The notes: generated by a model not told the origin, from the letters alone. Positions 7,735 through 15,483 are shown, counted from the first letter of the stretch. The stretch is 64,000 nucleotides of DNA from JAYEJB01 sp034716415 (GCA_034716415.1 JAYEJB010000043.1:1-64000), one strand, 5' to 3'. Program-made: numbers and translations.

Positions 7735-8529
7735 ATGTCCTCGAGTAACCCATTTATTTTTACCTCTTCGAAAATCTATTTAAAGTTGCTGCTGCTGTCC
7801 GCTAGTATTGTGTTGACCGGTGTGGGTTGCGTTTCCTTTGAGCGGTCTGCCGATATAGGCAGCAGGACGGCTGACAATCAGCAACAATGGACCGCAGTAG
7901 AATTCTGTACGAATATGAGTTCGGAAATAGAGGGTCGGGCGGCTTCCCTGCAGGTTGCGGATGAGCTTAGGCCGTATGTTGACGCCTGGCAGGCAATCAT
8001 CATGAATCATTACGGCCTCTCCGAGTCGGAAATGGGCAACATGTTTCTCCTGGCAGACGTCATTCATTTCCCAAAACAATCTTCGGGCAGGATGACCGTG
8101 AGCATAAGATATGTGGTGAAGGCTGGCGACGTCTATTTCAAACCGCTATCGCTTGACTTTGAAGCTAGAGCTGACGAGGTCGGTCAGATGACGGGCGCTC
8201 AAATCAAAGACTATCTGATAGGCAAGTATGTCGCGCAGAGTCTAGATGCAGAAGACCCAACCCAGCAGATAATCGTAATGGATGGCATCAATTTAGGGCT
8301 CGCCAAATCCGCGATTAATCAGGTGAGTCAGAAGTCCTGCGCACAATACGCGACGCTCCTCAAGAGCTGCGATGCGGTAGTCAAACCGATCGACTTCATT
8401 ATTAAGCCCGGATTGAACAAGGCGTGGCTGTCGGCTGGCGGTCGCAGCGGCGACCAATGTTATTCTGCGACAGTCGATCTTTTTTCGAGCCAGGTGGACT
8501 GCGGTAGACCGACTCCGTGCAGCATTTGA
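7735..8529 (+). CDS. Putative lipoprotein, unknown function
   Basis: 264 residues. An N-terminal hydrophobic stretch (LKLLLLSASIVLTGVG, about 17-32) precedes Cys33, so it is probably a lipoprotein, although the lipobox LTGVGC is not canonical. The rest is soluble, with several Cys in the last 70 residues (SQKSCAQY, LLKSCDAV, GDQCYS, VDCGRPTPC), consistent with disulfides outside the membrane. No known domain recognised. There is no clear ribosome site. An intrinsic terminator lies at 8584-8606. It sits between the polysaccharide operon and a mosaic of mobile remnants. Confidence 0.65.
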   Translation: MSSSNPFIFTSSKIYLKLLLLSASIVLTGVGCVSFERSADIGSRTADNQQQWTAVEFCTNMSSEIEGRAASLQVADELRPYVDAWQAIIMNHYGLSESEMGNMFLLADVIHFPKQSSGRMTVSIRYVVKAGDVYFKPLSLDFEARADEVGQMTGAQIKDYLIGKYVAQSLDAEDPTQQIIVMDGINLGLAKSAINQVSQKSCAQYATLLKSCDAVVKPIDFIIKPGLNKAWLSAGGRSGDQCYSATVDLFSSQVDCGRPTPCSI

Positions 8530-8583
8530 TGCAAGTTGAATTGAGTTCTGAACGCGTCCAAGACAGGCAACCAACAAGAAAAA

Positions 8584-8606
8584 CTCGCCTTGCGCGGGCT
8601 TTTTTT
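8584..8606 (+). terminator. Intrinsic terminator after the lipoprotein gene
   Basis: CTCGC and GCGGG pair (one T-G) around CTTGC and are followed by seven T. The stem is short. Confidence 0.55.
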
Positions 8607-8688
8607 ATCGTTTAATGAGGTGGGTATAGGGTCAGAGTGTACTAAATACACAGTAATCAGTTCGCTGAACGGGAGCTAACAATAATCT

Positions 8689-8746
8689 GGGGTCAGATCT
8701 TTAATCTTTAGTTTTTCCGTTGATTCAAGATTAAAGACCTGACCCC
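8689..8746. repeat. Family C palindrome (REP-like)
   Basis: GGGGTCAGATCTTTAATCTT and AAGATTAAAGACCTGACCCC form 20-bp arms with one mismatch around an 18-base loop. Palindromes with GGGGTCAGGTCTTTAAT-type arms are common dispersed repeats, some associated with REP-type Y1 transposases. No transposase gene is seen here. Confidence 0.8.
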
Positions 8747-8755
8747 GAAGCAGGT

Positions 8756-8804
8756 TGGCCTGCTGATGACCGTTGCGGCAATAGGATACAAAAACAGGAA
8801 CTAA
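8756..8804 (+). pseudogene. C-terminal remnant of a second O-antigen-ligase-like gene
   Basis: The frame ending at TAA near 8804 encodes GLLMTVAAIGYKNRN. It parallels the last residues of the intact ligase (GLLMAVAAIGYKRGD, 7612-7656). DNA similarity drops upstream at the family C palindrome, so only the tail survives. It points to a lost paralogue or a rearranged copy. Confidence 0.65.
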
Positions 8805-8827
8805 GTTCGAATCCTAGTCTCGTAGCC
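8800..8827 (+). other. tRNA-like 3' fragment (T arm plus acceptor end with CCA)
   Basis: CTAAG-TTCGAAT-CCTAG looks like a T arm with one A-C mismatch. It is followed by seven acceptor-strand bases, a discriminator G and CCA. No matching 5' half is found upstream, where the ligase remnant lies instead. tRNA 3' ends are common integration sites, so this may be a target-site remnant; chance resemblance is possible. Confidence 0.45.
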
Positions 8828-8910
8828 AAAGCATTGCGGTGCATATGGACCCAGTAGGGTGCCCTAAATATGGGGCTGTCATATGGACCGGAGTGCTATG
8901 ACCAACCGAA

Positions 8911-8937
8911 AACCCGGGGTGTAGACCTCGGGTTTTT
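8911..8937 (+). terminator. Intrinsic terminator
   Basis: AACCCGGGG pairs with CCTCGGGTT (one G-T) around TGTAGA and is followed by a T run. It closes a roughly 100-base stretch after the tRNA-like fragment, in which CATATGGACC occurs twice (about 8841 and 8879) but no gene is visible. Confidence 0.75.
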
Positions 8938-8994
8938 GCATTGACAGTTGCTAGTCAAAATGCGAAGGTCTTATTGGCTAACTGTACATGAAAT

Positions 8995-9264
8995 ATGGTG
9001 CTTAGAACTCAAATCGCTAAAATTAGCAGATACATAAAGGGTCTTTGGTTCAATGCACGCACGTCAAATCTGCGAGCAGTTTTTGATGATGATTTGGATC
9101 AGCTTATTGATTCTCTGGGTTTGCGCGATCAGTTTGAATCTGGAAACATTCGATGCGGTTTCTGTAATGAAGTAATTACGTTCGATAATTTGCGCGCATT
9201 GACCAAGATCAAGGATGAAATTGTGGTAATTTGTGATAAAGCACAGTGTATTGATCGAATATGA
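8995..9264 (+). CDS. Small Cys4 protein, first gene of an AT-rich two-gene cassette
   Basis: 89 residues. A basic N-terminus (RTQIAKISRYIKG) is followed by an acidic helix region (FDDDLDQLIDSLGLRDQFE, about 30-48). CGFC at about 54-57 and CDKAQC near 80-85 make a likely zinc-binding C-x2-C...C-x4-C knuckle. Its stop overlaps the next start as ATGA (9261-9264), so the two proteins are probably made together. Base composition is visibly richer in A+T than the flanking genes, a sign of transfer. No Shine-Dalgarno is obvious. Function unknown; a metal-binding adaptor or sensor for the membrane partner is my inference. Confidence 0.7.
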   Translation: MVLRTQIAKISRYIKGLWFNARTSNLRAVFDDDLDQLIDSLGLRDQFESGNIRCGFCNEVITFDNLRALTKIKDEIVVICDKAQCIDRI

Positions 9265-10301
9265 TGCAAAGTGCATGGGAATTTATAAAGAGTATCTTGA
9301 CAGTAATTGGCGGCCTGTATGTTCTTCTGCGTGCCGTAAATTTGTTTTTTGGAGAAGTAAAAAAGTTCAATGAAATAAGGGCTCGGTTTTTGGAATGGTT
9401 ATTGGGCTTTTTTCGGCACCGAGGACTTGTAAAGGCGGCCGTTGCGAGTGATATCGAACAAAACGTTAATGAAATCGTCAGTGATTTACAGGAGGAGTTG
9501 CCACTCGGTTGGATATCTCGGACATCAATTAAATGGGTACGTGATGCGAGCGCCGAAACTTTGGGGGACGGGGAAGTGATAATTAGGCTGCGTCCGCTTG
9601 AGAGCCAAGATCTTAATTTCCTAACAGCGCTCAACGTATTTTTTCAGAAGTCAGTTTATCCAAAGCTTAAAACAGTCGTTCCAGAGAATGTATGCAAGGC
9701 TGTTGCTTTGAAGTTGTCACAGAGGACGATCAACGTTAAGAAACCATATCTCGAAGACAAATATAAGGAAGATGTCATGGAGCCAATTGTGCAAAATGAT
9801 CCCAGTATCGCTTCATATATTGGTCGATATGAAAAAATTGATGAGAAAGGTTTTTTCACAGGTACGTTCATTCGCGAATCTAGTGAGATTGCGAGGAGGG
9901 CACAATTCAAGGAATTAAGGAGTAGTATCGATAGTGAATTGGACTCCTTGCTAGAGCATATCGAAGCATTTTCTCAGCAGATATCTCCAGGACAACAAAA
10001 AAGATCTGAAGAGTTATGGTACAGAGAAGGACCTGAAACTAGTTATGCGTTTTTATTGGTCGCGAATCCGGATCGCGTGGGAAATGCCGAACCATATATT
10101 AATCGTGCCAAGGTTAGGGCTGGTGTTGTTGAACGATTATATGTGTTCGGCGCCAGCGGGCAGGAATCATTTGCTCGGACTGTGATATCAATGATTGCAG
10201 CTTTGCCCGAATATGAACTGAAGGAGGTGTTTCAGCTATACCGTGATTATCGGGGTAATTTGGGTGGGATTGGTGCACTGTTAGTTTCTAGGAAGAAGTA
10301 A
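9261..10301 (+). CDS. Membrane-anchored protein of unknown function, second gene of the cassette
   Basis: 346 residues. One hydrophobic segment at about 10-30 (ILTVIGGLYVLLRAVNLFF) anchors it, followed by a soluble body with basic and coiled-coil-like regions (EIARRAQFKELRSSIDSELDSLLEHIEAF near 205-235). The C-terminal ~110 residues look like an alpha/beta domain (YAFLLVANPDRVG, VERLYVFGASG). I recognise no family. It overlaps the Cys4 gene by 4 bases, shares its AT-rich composition, and has a terminator at 10346-10371. The setting between a tRNA-like fragment and a recombinase remnant fits an acquired cassette. A two-gene membrane effector/sensor pair such as a defence system is possible but unproven. 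Confidence 0.72.
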   Translation: MMQSAWEFIKSILTVIGGLYVLLRAVNLFFGEVKKFNEIRARFLEWLLGFFRHRGLVKAAVASDIEQNVNEIVSDLQEELPLGWISRTSIKWVRDASAETLGDGEVIIRLRPLESQDLNFLTALNVFFQKSVYPKLKTVVPENVCKAVALKLSQRTINVKKPYLEDKYKEDVMEPIVQNDPSIASYIGRYEKIDEKGFFTGTFIRESSEIARRAQFKELRSSIDSELDSLLEHIEAFSQQISPGQQKRSEELWYREGPETSYAFLLVANPDRVGNAEPYINRAKVRAGVVERLYVFGASGQESFARTVISMIAALPEYELKEVFQLYRDYRGNLGGIGALLVSRKK

Positions 10302-10511
10302 CGAGACTTTGCGTTGCAGTAATGATAAATTCGTCTTCACACAAGAGAGAAGCTCGCGCTTCTCTTCTTTTGTTCCGGTCGTGAGGACATGCCGGACGTA
10401 GGCTTTGTGGTCGAGGCGAGGGACTTTCTTCAGTCCGCTGTCTGCACCTAGTACGCTCTCCATCAGTGATTGATACTTCGCGATTTCCGTATCGAATTTC
10501 TTCTTTGATTA
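10281..10511 (-). pseudogene. Possible serine-recombinase C-terminal remnant
   Basis: The minus frame from a stop at 10509-10511 down to 10281 reads KKKFDTEIAKYQSL, then GTKEEKRELLSCVKTNLSL. This resembles the C-terminal coiled-coil and G-x-x-EEKR-x-L-x5-NL-x-L motif of large serine recombinases. The resolvase and zinc-ribbon parts are absent, and the frame is cut upstream next to a family C-type repeat. The same DNA holds a plus-strand terminator hairpin, so chance cannot be excluded. Confidence 0.4.
10346..10371 (+). terminator. Intrinsic terminator of the two-gene cassette
   Basis: AGAGAAGC and GCTTCTCT form an 8-bp stem with TCGC loop, followed by TCTTTTG. It lies 45 bases after the stop of 9261-10301. 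Confidence 0.75.
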
Positions 10512-10540
10512 GGTGTCAGGTCTTGAATGTTGGCATTTTT
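10512..10540. repeat. Family C-type repeat end
   Basis: GGTGTCAGGTCTTGAATGTT followed by GGCATTTTTC resembles the common dispersed GTCAGGTCTTGAATGTTGGC element. It abuts the point where the recombinase-like frame is lost. Confidence 0.55.
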
Positions 10541-10561
10541 CAAAACGTCCAAACACAAAAT

Positions 10562-10585
10562 AACCGCCTTTCGGCGGTTGTTTTG
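10562..10585. terminator. Bidirectional intrinsic terminator
   Basis: AACCGCC and GGCGGTT form a perfect stem around TTTC, with GTTTTG on the plus side and TATTTTGTG on the minus side. Confidence 0.7.
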
Positions 10586-10686
10586 ACGTGGTAGCCCATA
10601 GTAGTGTGAATTGGAACACCTTGATAGGGGAGGTGGGGAGGTGGTTTGGGGAGTTGGTGGTGCGACAATGTTAGTGCGATTCGGGG

Positions 10687-10738
10687 CCGTGTCTTTAATC
10701 TTTAGTTTTTGGGTGGTATCGCTGGATTAAAGACACGG
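10687..10738. repeat. Family C palindrome
   Basis: CCGTGTCTTTAATC and GATTAAAGACACGG are perfect 14-bp inverted arms, a variant of the palindrome at 8689-8746. Confidence 0.75.
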
Positions 10739-10755
10739 TCCGGTCCCATTTCGAT

Positions 10756-10788
10756 AAAAAATACCACTCTCGTGAGTGGTATTTTTTA
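10756..10788. terminator. Bidirectional terminator after fmt
   Basis: ATACCACT and AGTGGTAT form the stem with A6 before and T6 after, so it works in both directions. It ends the priA-def-fmt transcript. Confidence 0.88.
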
Positions 10789-10794
10789 GCTGAC

Positions 10795-11745
10795 TTAAGC
10801 CAAAATATCAGGATAGCCGCGTAGGAAGGCGTCGCCTGACATGGGGCGGCGGCCGTCGGGTTGGACCTCCAGCAGTTTCAGCGCGCCGCGCTCGGCCGCG
10901 ATGATCGGGAAGCCGTCCTTCGAGACAGCGATCTGCCCGGGCTTCATGCCCTGCTCGGGTTTGGAGACCGCTTCGGCCCAGAGTATCTTCAGGCGTAGTT
11001 CGCCGTCTTTCCTGGCGAGAGTCGTGCAAGTGCCTGGCCAGGGCGTGAACGCGCGTACTCTGCGTTCCATGCTCTCCGCCCCTTCTGCGGTCCAGTCGAT
11101 CAGGCCGTCTTTCTTTTTGAGGATCTTCGTGTAGGTGGCGCTGTCGTGGTCCTGTTCGTGTGCTTCGAGCTCACCCGCGATGAACTTCAGCAGGTCTTCG
11201 ACGATGAGTTGCGCCGCCGAGTCCGCCAGTTTGTCCAGGAGCGACGGATAATCGTCTTCCGGATCGATCTCCACGACCAGCTTCGACAACAGCGGTCCAT
11301 GATCCATCTTCTCGTCCATCACCATCAGCGTGACGCCGGTCGCGCCATCTCCCTCAAGTATAGCGGTCTGTATCGGCGAGGCGCCGCGATGTTTCGGCAG
11401 GAGCGAGCCGTGCAGGTTCAGCGCCCCCCTCTTCGGAATATCAAGGATCACTTTCGGGATAATCTGTCCGTAGGCGGCCACGACAAAGACATCCGCGTCG
11501 AGCTCCTTCAGCTCGTCGACCGCCCCGCCTTTCTTGAGCGATTCAGGCTGCAGCAGAGTCAGACCGAGCTCGCGCGCCACACCAGCGACCGGAGACGTCT
11601 TCATCTCGCCTTTCCTTCCGGCTGGACGATCAGGTTGTGATACCACTGCTGCAACATCAAAAAGCTCCGGCCGGTCGAGCAACGCTCGCAGTGCCGGAAC
11701 CGCAAATTCAGATGTCCCGAAATAGATTAAGCGGATGGGGTTCAT
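10795..11745 (-). CDS. fmt: Methionyl-tRNA formyltransferase
   Basis: 316 residues, normal length. The N-terminal Rossmann domain opens IRLIYFGTSEFAVPALRAL. The folate-site and catalytic signature NLHGSLLPKHRGASPIQ at about 109-125 carries the conserved Asn, His and, shortly after, Asp of MDEKMDHGPLL. KKKDGLIDW near 205 begins the C-terminal OB-like tRNA-binding domain. It formylates initiator Met-tRNA using 10-formyl-THF. It lies downstream of def on the same strand, a usual pairing since deformylase removes what Fmt adds. A family A repeat fills the gap between them, so co-transcription is likely but not proven. Confidence 0.95.
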   Translation of the reverse strand: MNPIRLIYFGTSEFAVPALRALLDRPELFDVAAVVSQPDRPAGRKGEMKTSPVAGVARELGLTLLQPESLKKGGAVDELKELDADVFVVAAYGQIIPKVILDIPKRGALNLHGSLLPKHRGASPIQTAILEGDGATGVTLMVMDEKMDHGPLLSKLVVEIDPEDDYPSLLDKLADSAAQLIVEDLLKFIAGELEAHEQDHDSATYTKILKKKDGLIDWTAEGAESMERRVRAFTPWPGTCTTLARKDGELRLKILWAEAVSKPEQGMKPGQIAVSKDGFPIIAAERGALKLLEVQPDGRRPMSGDAFLRGYPDILA

Positions 11746-11781
11746 GGGGGGTAGTGATGGGGCAAGACGGGGCTCTTTTTC

Positions 11782-11904
11782 TTGTCATTGCGCCCCGCCG
11801 ACAGCGGGGTCCCGCCTTCTCTAGATTAGATATATGTGGCGGGAAGGAGCGGAGCGACGCGGCAATCCCGACGGGATTGCTTCGCTTCGCTCGTAATGAC
11901 AAGA
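11782..11904. repeat. Family A repeat pair
   Basis: GTCATTGCGCCCCGCC at 11785 and the GGAGCGGAGCGACGCGGCAA form at about 11845, with the TCTAGATTAGA linker between and a closing TCGTAATGACAAG. Confidence 0.85.
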
Positions 11905-11992
11905 AGGGGTGAGATGCGGTAGGCGGGGGAGAAGGGGAGAAGAAAGCTTCTATCCCCGCTGACGGCCAGAGGCCGTGTCCCCGCTGTACCCG

Positions 11993-12460
11993 CTATCCCT
12001 GCTGTTCCTTAATTCGATCTATATAAAGGATACCGTCGAGATGGTCCATCTCATGCTGCATGACCCGGGCGAAGAAGCCCTTGGCGACGAACGTCACCTC
12101 CCGGCCGTCGATCGTCAGTGCTTTTACCGTCACTTCGCTGGCGCGGCGTACGATGCCGAACTTGCCGGGAATGGAGAGACAGCCTTCTTCGTATTTGCCC
12201 GTCTTCTTACTGCGTTTGGTGAATTCCGGATTCACGAGCGCGATCGGACCGTCTTCCGTGTCGGCGACGTAGACGCGTTTACCGACACCGATCTGCGGCG
12301 CGGCGAGCCCGACTCCGTCCTCGACCCGCATCGTCTCGACCATGTCGTCGATCAGGGTCACGAAATCCGCGCTCCCGAGTTCCTTGGGATCGATCTCTGC
12401 GGCGCGCGTCGTCAGCACGTCGTTCTTGTCGTCGATTGTCACGATTTTCCTGATTGCCAT
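11993..12460 (-). CDS. def: Peptide deformylase
   Basis: 155 residues. All three PDF motifs are present: GVGLAAPQIG (about 49-58), EGCLSIPG (about 92-99, metal-binding Cys) and QHEMDHLDG (about 134-142, HExxH with both His ligands). It removes the formyl group from nascent proteins using a divalent metal, usually Fe2+. The start ATG at 12460 begins MAIRKIVT, typical of the family. It sits between the priA-like gene and fmt, all on the minus strand. Confidence 0.96.
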   Translation of the reverse strand: MAIRKIVTIDDKNDVLTTRAAEIDPKELGSADFVTLIDDMVETMRVEDGVGLAAPQIGVGKRVYVADTEDGPIALVNPEFTKRSKKTGKYEEGCLSIPGKFGIVRRASEVTVKALTIDGREVTFVAKGFFARVMQHEMDHLDGILYIDRIKEQQG

Positions 12461-12494
12461 GGTGTTTTTGTTGTTGCGGGTGGAATGCTTTTAT

Positions 12495-12543
12495 GTACGG
12501 GATTGCCGCGGTCGGACTGCGGGCCTCCCTCGCAATGACAAAG
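12495..12543. repeat. Family A repeat
   Basis: GGGATTGCCGCGGTCGGACT followed by GCGGGCCTCCCTCGCAATGACAAAG, a single element between def and the priA-like gene. Confidence 0.85.
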
Positions 12544-12572
12544 GGTGTGAAGGGGAGAGGGAAGGGAAGTCG

Positions 12573-14468
12573 TTATATAGTCTCCGGATTCCTGTCTATT
12601 ATATGGTCTTCCGGTAGGCTGTTCAACAGCTCTCCGACTTTCTGCGGGATCGCTTTGGGTGTCTTGATGGCCACGACGCGCCTGTATGTACCGTCACGAA
12701 ACGGACGTTTAGGCTTCAGCGGACCGGCGACCGAAGTGCCGGAACCGATGAGCGAGCGCTCTGCCTCCATCTTGAACTCCCGCGCGCGGCGTTCGGCCCG
12801 ATTTTCGTCATCCTCCCTGATCGTCACCGTTATGAGATTACCTGACGGCGGGTAGCTGGACTTGAATCGGCTCTCGGCCTCTACCCGCATGAATGCGTCG
12901 GTGTCCGCCAGCAGTCGCCGGATTTTGGAGCTTTCCGGATCGACAGTCTGCAATAACAGGTCTGCCCCGCTCGATGCGGCGATATCGCGCATCAGCCGCA
13001 CCGCCCTCCATGCGTCTTCCATGACGCGGAATCCGGGGTGGGCCAGTAGTCCGTCCGTGTCGACCGCCACCACACAACCCCAGTCGGTCCCTTCGTAGTC
13101 ATTCTCGGCCGCGTCATGCAGCAGGAGCCGTGTCCCGACGTAGATGTCGGCGTCTCCCGGCAGGGCACCGCTCCCGTCAGACGGGACAGATTCGGAATCG
13201 TGTCGGCAGACTCTGGCGTCCGGGAACATCCGGTCCAGTGCGTCAGCGACTGAGGTCGTGCCCATGCCGACTGGTCGGAGCGTCGTTCCGCCGCATTTGG
13301 CGCAACGGTCAGGTGCTTGCCGTTTGGTATCGCAACGCCGGCAGTGCAGTGTTTCATCGGTGAAAGATTCCGCTATACCGCAACGATCGCAGCGGAATAC
13401 CTGTCCGCAATCAGCGCAGGCGAGCGCGCCCGCCGAACCTTTGCGGTTAAGGAACATTAGCACTTTTTTGCCCTGATGTAAAGAGTCGCGAATACGCTCG
13501 ACGGCTACCGGGGACAGGGGATTATCCCGCCCAAGCGGATTGCCTGAAACATCAACAAGACTAGCTCCTAAGCTCCTTAGCTCCTTAGCTCCTAAGCTTT
13601 CCGTATAGTCGAATTCACCCGCCTTCACCTTCGCGTACTCTTCAAGTCGCGGTGCGTGCGACATGAAGACCACGTCCGCACCGGAGTGTTCGGCCCGGAA
13701 GCGCGCTACTTCCCGCGCGTCATAACGCGGATTCTGGTCATATTGGCGCAGGTCTCCGCTGTCCGATTCGAGCAAGAGGAACAATCCTGGGTTCCTGATC
13801 GGAGCGAACACGGCAGGGCGGCCGCCTACGACGATGACCTGCTCTCGAGCGAGGATATCCCCCCAGGCGCGGCGCAGTTTGGCGTCAGCGGTCCGACCGC
13901 TGACGCGGATGATCGGTATTTCCTTGAATTTCCTTTCGAGCTTCGCCGCGATATCATCAACCTCCCCGACATGCGGCGTGACGATTACCGCGCTACGACT
14001 CTCTTCGATCGTCTTTTGTATCACCCGCACGGTTTCCTCAAGCTTTTCACTCGGGCTAGCGTATCTAATGACGGACCTCTGTTTTTTTCTATTATAACTT
14101 TCTGACTCTCTCACTTTCTCACTTTCTAACTCTCTCACGACCAGTGTCTTCGGTGTCCGTGGCAGGAACGCCTTCAGTGCCGTTGCCGGTGCCACGAAAT
14201 ATCTCGCCGCCATCCATTCGGGAAGGCGCGTCAAATCTTCTCCCAATGCATGCAGATCACCGAGTCCCAGTATCTCCTTGATCGATTTCGCGTCGATTTC
14301 CGGCTTCTCGTTCGCCTTTATGACCAGGCCATCTACGGGACGACCGCGCCAGGGGACCACGATCCAACTGCCGCGTTTCACAAAATCGCGATACTCATCA
14401 GGTATCGCGTAGTCGAACGCCCTGAGCGTCCTCGGCAGTTTTACGGCAGGGATGACTTTGGCGAACAT
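12573..14468 (-). CDS. priA: PriA-like primosomal protein lacking the helicase ATPase motifs
   Basis: 631 residues. The N-terminal 3'-DNA-binding domain (KVIPAVKLPRTLRAFDYAIP) and the eight-Cys zinc region (CADCGQVFRCDRC...CRRC...CAKC, about 330-385) are PriA-like, as are VGTRLLLHD and the C-terminal domain. The Walker A motif (GxTGSGKT) is absent: that position is taken by a Glu/Ser/Arg-rich stretch encoded by low-complexity repeat (about 14090-14140). The DEEH box reads LLESDSGD. So it may support replication restart structurally but should not hydrolyse ATP as a helicase. A second repeat-derived insert lies at about 13555-13600. It begins a priA-def-fmt cluster. Confidence 0.82.
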   Translation of the reverse strand: MFAKVIPAVKLPRTLRAFDYAIPDEYRDFVKRGSWIVVPWRGRPVDGLVIKANEKPEIDAKSIKEILGLGDLHALGEDLTRLPEWMAARYFVAPATALKAFLPRTPKTLVVRELESEKVRESESYNRKKQRSVIRYASPSEKLEETVRVIQKTIEESRSAVIVTPHVGEVDDIAAKLERKFKEIPIIRVSGRTADAKLRRAWGDILAREQVIVVGGRPAVFAPIRNPGLFLLLESDSGDLRQYDQNPRYDAREVARFRAEHSGADVVFMSHAPRLEEYAKVKAGEFDYTESLGAKELRSLGASLVDVSGNPLGRDNPLSPVAVERIRDSLHQGKKVLMFLNRKGSAGALACADCGQVFRCDRCGIAESFTDETLHCRRCDTKRQAPDRCAKCGGTTLRPVGMGTTSVADALDRMFPDARVCRHDSESVPSDGSGALPGDADIYVGTRLLLHDAAENDYEGTDWGCVVAVDTDGLLAHPGFRVMEDAWRAVRLMRDIAASSGADLLLQTVDPESSKIRRLLADTDAFMRVEAESRFKSSYPPSGNLITVTIREDDENRAERRAREFKMEAERSLIGSGTSVAGPLKPKRPFRDGTYRRVVAIKTPKAIPQKVGELLNSLPEDHIIDRNPETI

Positions 14469-14590
14469 GGTGTTGGGTAAGTACGGAAGTCTAGAAGAAT
14501 ATCTCCTGTACCCCCATATTCCTATACTCCTGTACTTATTTCAAACTAAAAACGCCCTCCGTCCAGAAAGGCGCCTCATCAGTAACGCAA

Positions 14591-15388
14591 TCACGACACG
14601 CGGATCGAGGCGACCAGATAGCCCACGCCGAGCGGTTTTTCGTAGGAAAGGATCTCTGCCTCGTGGTGTACGCCATCCAGCACGCCGAACATCATCGCGA
14701 GAGCCCTGGCGCTGCAGGTGCTCGCCTCTTCCATCCAGGCCTCGTCGATATCGAGGATGCCTACCGGGTTATGTTCGCGCAGTACCTCGATGACCTTCTC
14801 GTCGAACGCTACTCCTTTGGGCGACAGGCCATCCGGAGATTTTTCGCTGACCCGATGCGACAGGTCGGCTGACGCCACCACCGCGATACGCTCGGTCGAC
14901 TTTATGATCTCTCCTTTCATCTTCTTGCCGAATTCGTAATGCGTTTTCAAGTCCATCTTCGAAGATGGCACGATCGGAATCACATTGATGTCCTTCACGT
15001 GCTGAGTGAGATAGTAGAGCGGTACGGAAGTGCCGTAGTCGAGTTCATCCTGGCTGTTCATCGCCATTTGAAGGTCGCTCGTCTTGAAATCCTCCCGCAG
15101 ACGGTCCATCAGCATCATTGCCGGCTTCCATTCCATCTTCGTCACGAGGTCGCCGAACTCCTCGAAGTTCGAGACATATTTGGCGTTCATGTTGATGGTG
15201 ATGGCATCGGGGAGCGTGTCGCCGTGCGGGGAGATGACGATCAGCACGTCGGGTTGGGCGATATACAAATCCTGCTCCAGCCGTTCCATGGCGGATTTGG
15301 TGCTCTTGATGATATCGAGGCCACCCTTGCCGATACTTGGGATGAGTACTGGGGTGTGGGCGGCAATGGCCGTGAATACGAGAGCCAT
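14591..15388 (-). CDS. MEMO/LigB-like (class III extradiol dioxygenase fold) protein
   Basis: About 265 residues from ATG 15388; the frame can also start at 15406, but the AGGAG between the two starts is too close to 15388 to decide. The N-terminal FTAIAAHTPVLIPSIGKGG and VIVISPHGDTLPD resemble LigB/AmmeMemoRadiSam-B proteins, with VASADLSHRVSEKSPDG at about 175-190 carrying a conserved His region. The LigB fold binds iron in dioxygenases, but MEMO relatives may not be enzymes. It is alone on the minus strand, divergent from the small-protein cluster. Function open. Confidence 0.7.
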   Translation of the reverse strand: MALVFTAIAAHTPVLIPSIGKGGLDIIKSTKSAMERLEQDLYIAQPDVLIVISPHGDTLPDAITINMNAKYVSNFEEFGDLVTKMEWKPAMMLMDRLREDFKTSDLQMAMNSQDELDYGTSVPLYYLTQHVKDINVIPIVPSSKMDLKTHYEFGKKMKGEIIKSTERIAVVASADLSHRVSEKSPDGLSPKGVAFDEKVIEVLREHNPVGILDIDEAWMEEASTCSARALAMMFGVLDGVHHEAEILSYEKPLGVGYLVASIRVS

Positions 15389-15453
15389 ACTCCTATATTT
15401 TACCATTTCTCTAAAGGGTTGGCGACCCTGATAAGGCGGATTTTACTCTATTC

Positions 15454-15483
15454 TTGACAAGAAGGCAAAAAAAGCGGTAAATT
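15454..15483 (+). promoter_or_regulatory. Promoter of the small membrane-protein cluster
   Basis: TTGACA at 15454-15459 and TAAATT at 15478-15483, 18-bp spacer. A leader of about 80 bases follows, with a GCAGG/CCTGC hairpin just before the ribosome site GGAAGGAG. Confidence 0.6.
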
